DNA of 64,000 nt from Lotus japonicus (Eukaryota; Streptophyta; Magnoliopsida; Fabales; Fabaceae): NCBI RefSeq assembly GCF_012489685.1, contig NC_080042.1, positions 38,817,158-38,881,157 on the forward strand, read 5' to 3'. The translations under genes and the position numbers were made by a program. Position 1 is the stretch's first letter; each line of letters begins with the position of its first letter. The notes beneath the pieces were generated by a model that saw nothing but the letters and a program-made list of their open reading frames with translations, had not been told where the DNA came from and ran no database searches. Below, piece by piece: positions 23,608-34,202 of this stretch.

Positions 23608-26030
23608 ATGTTCCCGTCGAGCAACCCTACGAACAATTTGGGCGAAACGTTCATAAAACAAAATTCCTGCGCGCGAATTCGACGAAACTAGGGAACAGTC
23701 CCTAATTTTAGTCCCTTAAACTGTGGACAAAAATTTGGAACATTTTAGGACTTCATATTTGTTCGAGTTATGGTCCAGTCGAGCAGCTCTGCGTATCATT
23801 TGCGCGAAACGTTGATAAAACAAAATTCCTCTTCGCGAATTCGACGAAACTGGGGCACAGTCCCTTATTTTAGACCCTTAAACTGTGGAAAAAATTTGGA
23901 ACATTTCAGGACTGCACGTTTGTTCGAGTTATGTTCCCGTCGAGCAGCTCGACGATTAATTTGTGCGAAACGTTCATAAAACAAAATTCCAGCGCGCGAA
24001 TTCGACGAAACTGGGGCACAGTCCCTAATTTTAGTCCCGTAAACTCTGGAAAAAATTTTGGAACATTTCGGGACTGCATATTTGTTCGAGTTATGGTCCA
24101 GTCGAGCAGCTCTGCGTATCATTTGCGCGAAACGTTGATAAAACAAAATTCCTCTTCGCGAATTCGACGAAACTGGGGCACAATCCCTTATTTTAGACCC
24201 TTAAACTGTGGAAAAAATTTGGAACATTTTAGGACTGCATATTTGTTCGAGTTATGGTCCAGTCGAGTAGCTCTGCGTATCATTTGCGCGAAACATTGAT
24301 AAAACAAAATTCCTCTTCGCGAATTCGACGAAACTGGGGCACAATCCCTTATTTTAGACCCTTAAACTGTGGAAAAAATTTGGAACATTTTAGGACTGCA
24401 TATTTGTTCGAGTTATGGTCCAGTCGAGTAGCTCTGCGTATCATTTGCGCGAAACATTCATAAAACAAAATTCCTGCACGCGAATTCGACGAAACTGGGG
24501 CACAGTCCCTTATTTTAGTCCCTTAAACTGTGGACAAAAATTTGGAACATTTCAGGAATGCACGTTTGTTCGAGTTATGTTCCCGTCGAGCAACCCTACG
24601 AACAATTTGGGCGAAACGTTCATAAAACAAAATTCCTGCGCGCGAATTCGACGAAACTAGGGAACAGTCCCTAATTTTAGTCCCTTAAACTGTGGACAAA
24701 AATTTGGAACATTTTAGGACTTCATATTTGTTCGAGTTATGGTCCAGTCGAGCAGCTCTGCGTATCATTTGCGCGAAACGTTGATAAAACAAAATTCCTC
24801 TTCGCGAATTCGACGAAACTGGGGCACAGTCCCTTATTTTAGACCCTTAAACTGTGGAAAAAATTTGGAACATTTCAGGACTGCACGTTTGTTCGAGTTA
24901 TGTTCCCGTCGAGCAGCTCGACGATTAATTTGTGCGAAACGTTCATAAAACAAAATTCCTGCGCGCGAATTCGACGAAACTGGGGCACAGTCCCTTATTT
25001 TAGTCCCGTAAACTGTGGACAAAAATTTGGAACATTTCAGGAATGCACGTTTGTTCGAGTTATGTTCCCGTCGAGCAGCCCTACGAACAATTTGGGCGAA
25101 ACGTTCATAAAACAAAATTCCAGCGCGCGAATTCGACGAAACTGGGGCACAGTCCCTAATTTTAGTGCCTTAAACTCTGGAAAAAATTTTGGAACATTTC
25201 GGGACTGCATATTTGTTCGAGTTATGGTCCAGTCGAGCAGCTCTGCGTATCATTTGCGCGAAACGTTGATAAAACAAAATTCCTCTTCGCGAATTCGACG
25301 AAACTGGGGCACAGTCCCTTATTTTAGACCCTTAAACTGTGGAAAAAATTTGGAACATTTTAGGACTGCATATTTGTTCGAGTTATGGTCCATTCGAGTA
25401 GCTCTGCGTATCATTTGCGCGAAACATTGATAAAACAAAATTCCTCTTCGCATATTCGACGAAACTGGGGCACAGTCCCTTATTTTCGACCCTTAAACTG
25501 TGGAAAAAATTTGGAACATTTCAGGACTGCACGTTTGTTCGAGTTATGTTCCCGTCGAGCAGCTCTACGATTAATTTGTGCGAAACGTTCATAAAACAAA
25601 ATTCCTGCGCGCGAATTCGACGAAACTGGGGCACAGTCCCTTATATTAGTCCCTTAAACTGTGGACAAAAATTTGGAACATTTCAGGAATGCACGTTTGT
25701 TCGAGTTATGTTCCCGTCGAGCAACCCTACGAACAATTTGGGTGAAACGTTCATAAAACAAAATTCCTGCGCGCGAATTCGACGAAACTCGGGCACAGTC
25801 CCTAATTTTAGTCCCTTAAACTCTGGAAAAAATTTTGGAACATTTCGGGACTGCATATTTGTTCGAGTTATGGTCCAGTCGAGCAGCTCTACGTATCATT
25901 TGCGCGAAACGTTGATAAAACAAAATTCCTCTTCGCGAATTCGACGAAACTGGGGCACAGTCCCTTATTTTAGACCCTTAAACTGTGGAAAAAATTTGGA
26001 ACATTTCAGGACTGCACGTTTGTTCGAGTT
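23608..26030 (+). repeat. Core HOR, A/B/C monomers
   Basis: Only A, A', B and C types, in trimers and tetramers. Three successive A/A' copies at 23,770-24,460 show local homogenisation. The monomer at 24,415 is chimeric: it starts as A' (GGTCCAGTCGAGTAGC) and ends as B-type (CATAAAACAAAATTCCTG). Anchors 24,739, 24,900 and 25,546 recur 2,261-2,262 bp later. No gene is seen. Confidence 0.8.
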
Positions 26031-28937
26031 ATGTTCCCGTCGAGCAGCTAGACGATTAATTTGTGCGAAACGTTCATAAAACAAAATTCCTGCGCGCGAA
26101 TTCGACGAAACTGGGGCACAGTCCCTTATTTTAGTCCCGTAAACTGTGGACAAAAATTTGGAACATTTCAGGAATGCACGTTTGTTCGAGTTATGTTCCC
26201 GTCGAGCAGCCCTACGAACAATTTGGGCGAAACGTTCATAAAACAAAATTCCAGCGCGCGAATTCGACGAAACTGGGGCACAGTCCCTAATTTTAGTGCC
26301 TTAAACTCTGGAAAAAATTTTGGAACATTTCGGGACTGCATATTTGTTCGAGTTATGGTCCAGTCGAGCAGCTCTGCGTATCATTTGCGCGAAACGTTGA
26401 TAAAACAAAATTCCTCTTCGCGAATTCGACGAAACTGGGGCACAGTCCCTTATTTTAGACCCTTAAACTGTGGAAAAAATTTGGAACATTTTAGGACTGC
26501 ATATTTGTTCGAGTTATGGTCCAGTCGAGTAGCTCTGCGTATCATTTGCGCGAAACATTGATAAAACAAAATTCCTCTTCGCATATTCGACGAAACTGGG
26601 GCACAGTCCCTTATTTTCGACCCTTAAACTGTGGAAAAAATTTGGAACATTTCAGGACTGCACGTTTGTTCGAGTTATGTTCCCTTCGAGCAGCTCTACG
26701 ATTAATTTGTGCGAAACGTTCATAAAACAAAATTCTTGCACGCGAATTCGACGAAACTGGGGCACAGTCCCTTATTTTAGTCCCTTAAACTGTGGACAAA
26801 AATTTGGAACATTTCAGGAATGCACGTTTGTTCGAGTTATGTTCCCGTCGAGCAACCCTACGAACAATTTGGGCGAAACGTTCATAAAACAAAATTCCTG
26901 CGCGCGAATTCGACGAAACTAGGGAACAGTCCCTAATTTTAGTCCCTTAAACTGTGGACAAAAATTTGGAACATTTTAGGACTTCATATTTGTTCGAGTT
27001 ATGGTCCAGTCGAGCAGCTCTGCGTATCATTTGCGCGAAACGTTGATAAAACAAAATTCCTCTTCGCGAATTCGACGAAACTGGGGCACAGTCCCTTATT
27101 TTAGACCCTTAAACTGTGGAAAAAATTTGGAACATTTCAGGACTGCACGTTTGTTCGAGTTATGTTCCCGTCGAGCAGCTCGACGATTAATTTGTGCGAA
27201 ACGTTCATAAAACAAAATTCCTGCGCGCGAATTCGACGAAACTGGGGCACAGTCCCTTATTTTAGTCCCGTAAACTGTGGACAAAAATTTGGAACATTTC
27301 AGGAATGCACGTTTGTTCGAGTTATGTTCCCGTCGAGCAGCCCTACGAACAATTTGGGCGAAACGTTCATAAAACAAAATTCCAACGCGCGAATTCGACG
27401 AAACTGGGGCACAGTCCCTAATTTTAGTGCCTTAAACTCTGGAAAAAATTTTGGAACATTTCGGGACTGCATATTTGTTCGAGTTATGGTCCAGTCGAGC
27501 AGCTCTGCGTATCATTTGCGCGAAACGTTGATAAAACAAAATTCCTCTTCGCGAATTCGACGAAACTGGGGCACAGTCCCTTATTTTAGACCCTTAAACT
27601 GTGGAAAAATTTGGAACATTTTAGGACTGCATATTTGTTCGAGTTATGGTCCATTCGAGTAGCTCTGCGTATCATTTGCGCGAAACATTGATAAAACAAA
27701 ATTCCTCTTCGCATATTCGACGAAACTGGGGCACAGTCCCTTATTTTCGACCCTTAAACTGTGGAAAAAATTTGGAACATTTCAGGACTGCACGTTTGTT
27801 CGAGTTATGTTCCCGTCGAGCAGCTCTACGATTAATTTGTGCGAAACGTTCATAAAACAAAATTCCTGCGCGCGAATTCGACGAAACTGGGGCACAGTCC
27901 CTTATATTAGTCCCTTAAACTGTGGACAAAAATTTGGAACATTTCAGGAATGCACGTTTGTTCGAGTTATGTTCCCGTCGAGCAACCCTACGAACAATTT
28001 GAGCGAAACGTTCATAAAACAAAATTCCTGCGCGCGAATTCGACGAAACTCGGGCACAGTCCCTAATTTTAGTCCCTTAAACTCTGGAAAAAATTTTGGA
28101 ACATTTCGGGACTGCATATTTGTTCGAGTTATGGTCCAGTCGAGCAGCTCTACGTATCATTTGCGCGAAACGTTGATAAAACAAAATTCCTCTTCGCGAA
28201 TTCGACGAAACTGGGGCACAGTCCCTTATTTTAGACCCTTAAACTGTGGAAAAAATTTGGAACATTTCAGGACTGCACGTTTGTTCGAGTTATGTTCCCG
28301 TCGAGCAGCTCGACGATTAATTTGTGCGAAACGTTCATAAAACAAAATTCCTGCGCGCGAATTCGACGAAACTGGGGCACAGTCCCTTATTTTATTCCCG
28401 TAAACTGTGGACAAAAATTTGGAACATTTCAGGAATGCACGTTTGTTCGAGTTATGTTCCCGTCGAGCAGCCCTACGAACAATTTGGGCGAAACGTTCAT
28501 AAAACAAAATTCCAACGCGCGAATTCGACGAAACTGGGGCACAGTCCCTAATTTTAGTGCCTTAAACTCTGGAAAAAATTTTGGAACATTTCGGGACTGC
28601 ATATTTGTTCGAGTTATGGTCCAGTCGAGCAGCTCTGCGTATCATTTGCGCGAAACGTTGATAAAACAAAATTCCTCTTCGCGAATTCGACGAAACTGGG
28701 GCACAGTCCCTTATTTTAGACCCTTAAACTGTGGAAAAAATTTGGAACATTTTAGGACTGCATATTTGTTCGAGTTATGGTCCAGTCGAGTAGCTCTGCG
28801 TATCATTTGCGCGAAACATTGATAAAACAAAATTCCTCTTCGCATATTCGACGAAACTGGGGCACAGTCCCTTATTTTCGACCCTTAAACTGTGGAAAAA
28901 ATTTGGAACATTTCAGGACTGCACGTTTGTTCGAGTT
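26031..28937 (+). repeat. 18-mer core HOR, 2,907 bp, unit 1
   Basis: Begins with a B copy carrying the rare AGCAGCTAGACG and recurs from 28,938, which has the same rare variant. Matching anchors are 26,516/29,423, 26,677/29,584, 27,001/29,908, 27,162/30,069 and 28,292/31,200. Shared rare changes include TTCTTGCACGCG and TATTTTATTCCCG. A one-base deletion (GGAAAAATTTGG at about 27,603) explains the 2,907 versus 2,908 spacing. Confidence 0.85.
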
Positions 28938-31845
28938 ATGTTCCCGTCGAGCAGCTAGACGATTAATTTGTGCGAAACGTTCATAAAACAAAATTCCTGC
29001 GCGCGAATTCGACGAAACTGGGGCACAGTCCCTTATTTTAGTCCCGTAAACTGTGGACAAAAATTTGGAACATTTCAGGAATGCACGTTTGTTCGAGTTA
29101 TGTTCCCGTCGAGCAGCCCTACGAACAATTTGGGCGAAACGTTCATAAAACAAAATTCCAGCGCGCGAATTCGACGAAACTGGGGCACAGTCCCTAATTT
29201 TAGTGCCTTAAACTCTGGAAAAAATTTTGGAACATTTCGGGACTGCATATTTGTTCGAGTTATGGTCCAGTCGAGCAGCTCTGCGTATCATTTGCGCGAA
29301 ACGTTGATAAAACAAAATTCCTCTTCGCGAATTCGACGAAACTGGGGCACAGTCCCTTATTTTAGACCCTTAAACTGTGGAAAAAATTTGGAACATTTTA
29401 GGACTGCATATTTGTTCGAGTTATGGTCCAGTCGAGTAGCTCTGCGTATCATTTGCGCGAAACATTGATAAAACAAAATTCCTCTTCGCATATTCGACGA
29501 AACTGGGGCACAGTCCCTTATTTTCGACCCTTAAACTGTGGAAAAAATTTGGAACATTTCAGGACTGCACGTTTGTTCGAGTTATGTTCCCTTCGAGCAG
29601 CTCTACGATTAATTTGTGCGAAACGTTCATAAAACAAAATTCTTGCACGCGAATTCGACGAAACTGGGGCACAGTCCCTTATTTTAGTCCCTTAAACTGT
29701 GGACAAAAATTTGGAACATTTCAGGAATGCACGTTTGTTCGAGTTATGTTCCCGTCGAGCAACCCTACGAACAATTTGGGCGAAACGTTCATAAAACAAA
29801 ATTCCTGCGCGCGAATTCGACGAAACTAGGGAACAGTCCCTAATTTTAGTCCCTTAAACTGTGGACAAAAATTTGGAACATTTTAGGACTTCATATTTGT
29901 TCGAGTTATGGTCCAGTCGAGCAGCTCTGCGTATCATTTGCGCGAAACGTTGATAAAACAAAATTCCTCTTCGCGAATTCGACGAAACTGGGGCACAGTC
30001 CCTTATTTTAGACCCTTAAACTGTGGAAAAAATTTGGAACATTTCAGGACTGCACGTTTGTTCGAGTTATGTTCCCGTCGAGCAGCTCGACGATTAATTT
30101 GTGCGAAACGTTCATAAAACAAAATTCCTGCGCGCGAATTCGACGAAACTGGGGCACAGTCCCTTATTTTAGTCCCGTAAACTGTGGACAAAAATTTGGA
30201 ACATTTCAGGAATGCACGTTTGTTCGAGTTATGTTCCCGTCGAGCAGCCCTACGAACAATTTGGGCGAAACGTTCATAAAACAAAATTCCAACGCGCGAA
30301 TTCGACGAAACTGGGGCACAGTCCCTAATTTTAGTGCCTTAAACTCTGGAAAAAATTTTGGAACATTTCGGGACTGCATATTTGTTCGAGTTATGGTCCA
30401 GTCGAGCAGCTCTGCGTATCATTTGCGCGAAACGTTGATAAAACAAAATTCCTCTTCGCGAATTCGACGAAACTGGGGCACAGTCCCTTATTTTAGACCC
30501 TTAAACTGTGGAAAAAATTTGGAACATTTTAGGACTGCATATTTGTTCGAGTTATGGTCCATTCGAGTAGCTCTGCGTATCATTTGCGCGAAACATTGAT
30601 AAAACAAAATTCCTCTTCGCATATTCGACGAAACTGGGGCACAGTCCCTTATTTTCGACCCTTAAACTGTGGAAAAAATTTGGAACATTTCAGGACTGCA
30701 CGTTTGTTCGAGTTATGTTCCCGTCGAGCAGCTCTACGATTAATTTGTGCGAAACGTTCATAAAACAAAATTCCTGCGCGCGAATTCGACGAAACTGGGG
30801 CACAGTCCCTTATATTAGTCCCTTAAACTGTGGACAAAAATTTGGAACATTTCAGGAATGCACGTTTGTTCGAGTTATGTTCCCGTCGAGCAACCCTACG
30901 AACAATTTGGGCGAAACGTTCATAAAACAAAATTCCTGCGCGCGAATTCGACGAAACTCGGGCACAGTCCCTAATTTTAGTCCCTTAAACTCTGGAAAAA
31001 TTTTTGGAACATTTCGGGACTGCATATTTGTTCGAGTTATGGTCCAGTCGAGCAGCTCTACGTATCATTTGCGCGAAACGTTGATAAAACAAAATTCCTC
31101 TTCGCGAATTCGACGAAACTGGGGCACAGTCCCTTATTTTAGACCCTTAAACTGTGGAAAAAATTTGGAACATTTCAGGACTGCACGTTTGTTCGAGTTA
31201 TGTTCCCGTCGAGCAGCTCGACGATTAATTTGTGCGAAACGTTCATAAAACAAAATTCCTGCGCGCGAATTCGACGAAACTGGGGCACAGTCCCTTATTT
31301 TATTCCCGTAAACTGTGGACAAAAATTTGGAACATTTCAGGAATGCACGTTTGTTCGAGTTATGTTCCCGTCGAGCAGCCCTACGAACAATTTGGGCGAA
31401 ACGTTCATAAAACAAAATTCCAACGCGCGAATTCGACGAAACTGGGGCACAGTCCCTAATTTTAGTGCCTTAAACTCTGGAAAAAATTTTGGAACATTTC
31501 GGGACTGCATATTTGTTCGAGTTATGGTCCAGTCGAGCAGCTCTGCGTATCATTTGCGCGAAACGTTGATAAAACAAAATTCCTCTTCGCGAATTCGACG
31601 AAACTGGGGCACAGTCCCTTATTTTAGACCCTTAAACTGTGGAAAAAATTTGGAACATTTTAGGACTGCATATTTGTTCGAGTTATGGTCCAGTCGAGTA
31701 GCTCTGCGTATCATTTGCGCGAAACATTGATAAAACAAAATTCCTCTTCGCATATTCGACGAAACTGGGGCACAGTCCCTTATTTTCGACCCTTAAACTG
31801 TGGAAAAAATTTGGAACATTTCAGGACTGCACGTTTGTTCGAGTT
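28938..31845 (+). repeat. 18-mer core HOR, 2,908 bp, unit 2
   Basis: Direct tandem copy of 26,031-28,937. Internal differences are few, for example TTTGGGCG instead of TTTGAGCG near 30,907/27,999 and AAAAATTTTTGG near 30,997. An overlapping 2,262-bp period (14 monomers) is also present (29,908/32,170), so exchanges of different register were superimposed. Confidence 0.85.
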
Positions 31846-33008
31846 ATGTTCCCTTCGAGCAGCTTTACGATTAATTTGTGCGAAACGTTCATAAAACAAA
31901 ATTCTTGCACGCGAATTCGACGAAACTGGGGCACAGTCCCTTATTTTAGTCCCTTAAACTGTGGACAAAAATTTGGAACATTTCAGGAATGCACGTTTGT
32001 TCGAGTTATGTTCCCGTCGAGCAACCCTACGAACAATTTGGGCGAAACGTTCATAAAACAAAATTCCTGCGCGCGAATTCGACGAAACTAGGGAACAGTC
32101 CCTAATTTTAGTCCCTTAAACTGTGGACAAAAATTTGGAACATTTTAGGACTTCATATTTGTTCGAGTTATGGTCCAGTCGAGCAGCTCTGCGTATCATT
32201 TGCGCGAAACGTTGATAAAACAAAATTCCTCTTCGCGAATTCGACGAAACTGGGGCACAGTCCCTTATTTTAGACCCTTAAACTGTGGAAAAAATTTGGA
32301 ACATTTCAGGACTGCACGTTTGTTCGAGTTATGTTCCCGTCGAGCAGCTCGACGATTAATTTGTGCGAAACGTTCATAAAACAAAATTCCTGCGCGCGAA
32401 TTCGACGAAACTGGGGCACAGTCCCTTATTTTAGTCCCGTAAACTGTGGACAAAAATTTGGAACATTTCAGGAATGCACGTTTGTTCGAGTTATGTTCCC
32501 GTCGAGCAGCCCTACGAACAATTTGGGCGAAACGTTCATAAAACAAAATTCCAACGCGCGAATTCGACGAAACTGGGGCACAGTCCCTAATTTTAGTGCC
32601 TTAAACTCTGGAAAAAATTTTGGAACATTTCGGGACTGCATATTTGTTCGAGTTATGGTCCAGTCGAGCAGCTCTGCGTATCATTTGCGCGAAACGTTGA
32701 TAAAACAAAATTCCTCTTCGCGAATTCGACGAAACTGGGGCACAGTCCCTTATTTTCGACCCTTAAACTGTGGAAAAAATTTGGAACATTTCAGGACTGC
32801 ACGTTTGTTCGAGTTATGTTCCCGTCGAGCAGCTCTACGATTAATTTGTGCGAAACGTTCATAAAACAAAATTCCTGCGCGCGAATTCGACGAAACTGGG
32901 GCACAGTCCCTTATATTAGTCCCTTAAACTGTGGACAAAAATTTGGAACATTTCAGGAATGCACGTTTGTTCGAGTTATGTTCCCGTCGAGCAACCCTAC
33001 GAACAATT
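31846..33008 (+). repeat. Core HOR running into the gap
   Basis: B copy with TTCCCTTCGAGCAGCTTTACG, C, A, B, C, A, B, then a C-like copy cut at position 31 by the N gap. Its order resembles 42,442-43,119 in the right contig, including TTTTCGACCC and TATATTAGTCCC, but small differences show it is not the identical segment. Confidence 0.8.
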
Positions 33009-33108
33009 NNNNNNNNNNNNNNNNNNNNNNNNNNNNNNNNNNNNNNNNNNNNNNNNNNNNNNNNNNNNNNNNNNNNNNNNNNNNNNNNNNNNNNNNNNNN
33101 NNNNNNNN
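33009..33108. other. Assembly gap of exactly 100 N
   Basis: One hundred N characters, the usual placeholder for a gap of unknown size. The left contig stops at monomer position 31 (ATG counted as position 1) in a C-like copy. The right contig resumes at position 25 of a B copy. Keeping phase requires about 155 bp plus any whole number of monomers, or a ~7-bp overlap, so 100 is not the real length. Confidence 0.98.
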
Positions 33109-34202
33109 ATTAATTTGTGCGAAACGTTCATAAAACAAAATTCCTGCGCGCGAATTCGACGAAACTGGGGCACAGTCCCTTATTTTAGTCCCTAAACTGT
33201 GGACAAAAATTTGGAACATTTCAGGAATGCACGTTTGTTCGAGTTATGTTCCGTCGAGCAGCGACAATTTGGGCGAAACGTTCATAAAACAAAATTCCAG
33301 CGCGCGAATTCGACGAAACTGGGGCACAGTCCCTAATTTTAGTGCCTTAAACTCTGGAAAAAATTTGGAACATTTCGGGACTGCATATTTGTTCGAGTTA
33401 TGGTCCAGTCGAGCAGCTCTGCGTATCATTTTGCGCGAAACGTTGATAAAACAAAATTCCTCTTCGCGAATTCGACGAAACTGGGGCACAGTCCCTTATT
33501 TTAGACCCTTAAACTGTGGAAAAAATTTGGAACATTTTAGGACTGCATATTTGTTCGAGTTATGGTCCATTCGAGTAGCTCTGCGTATCATTTGCGCGAA
33601 ACGTTGATAAAAAAAATTCCTCTTCGCGAATTCGACGAAACTGGGGCACAGTCCTTATTTAGACCCTTAAACTGTGGAAAAAATTTGGAACATTTCAGGA
33701 CTGCACGTTTGTTCGAGTTATGTTCCCGTCGAGCAGCTCGACGATTAATTTGTGCGAAACGTTCATAAAACAAAATTCCTGCGCGCGAATTCGACGAAAC
33801 TGGGGCACAGTCCCTTATTTTAGTCCCGTAAACTGTGGACAAAAATTTGGAACATTTCAGGAATGCACGTTTGTTCGAGTTATGTTCCCGTCGAGCAGCC
33901 CTACGAACAATTTGGGCGAAACGTTCATAAAACAAAATTCCTGCGCGCGAATTCGACGAAACTGGGGCACAGTCCCTAATTTTAGTGCCTTAAACTCTGG
34001 AAAAATTTTGGAACATTTCGGGACTGCATATTTGTTCGAGTTATGGTCCAGTCGAGCAGCTCTACGTATCATTTGCGCGAAACGTGGATAAAACAAAATT
34101 CCTCTTCGCGAATTCGACGAAACTGGGGCACAGTCCCTTATTTTAGACCCTTAAACTGTGGAAAAATTTGGAACATTTTAGGACTGCATATTTGTTCGAG
34201 TT
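33109..34202 (+). repeat. Low-quality satellite stretch beside the gap
   Basis: Aligns with 35,359-36,465 but is 13 bp shorter through nine small indels. Examples are TCCCTAAAC for TCCCGTAAAC, TTCCGTCG for TTCCCGTCG, GCAGCGACAATTT with six bases lost, an extra T in CATTTTGCGCG, and GTCCTTATTTAGACCC for GTCCCTTATTTTAGACCC. Most lie in homopolymers and no comparable density is seen elsewhere, so sequencing or consensus error at a contig end is more likely than biology. Confidence 0.8.

Larger units (their letters stand above)
1..33008 (+). repeat. Satellite array, left contig, ~162-bp monomers
   Basis: Continuous head-to-tail tandem array. The anchor GTTCGAGTTATG recurs every 161 or 162 bp, apart from 93-bp truncated copies and rare indel copies. 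Every monomer is on the same strand and no unrelated sequence interrupts the array. Shared landmarks in order are ATGTTCCCGTCGAGCAG, CGAAACGTTCATAAAAC, GCGCGAATTCGACGAAAC, GGGGCACAGTCCCT, TTTTAGTCCCTTAAAC, GGAACATTTC and TTTGTTCGAGTT. An EcoRI site (GAATTC) lies in most monomers, so EcoRI digestion should give a ladder. Nothing here encodes a recognisable gene. The size and homogeneity are typical of heterochromatic or centromeric satellites; the centromere assignment is inference. Confidence 0.97.

Noticed and set aside
32931..33219. Open frames spanning the N gap
   Set aside because: They exist only because N codons were translated as unknown residues; the gap length is not real.
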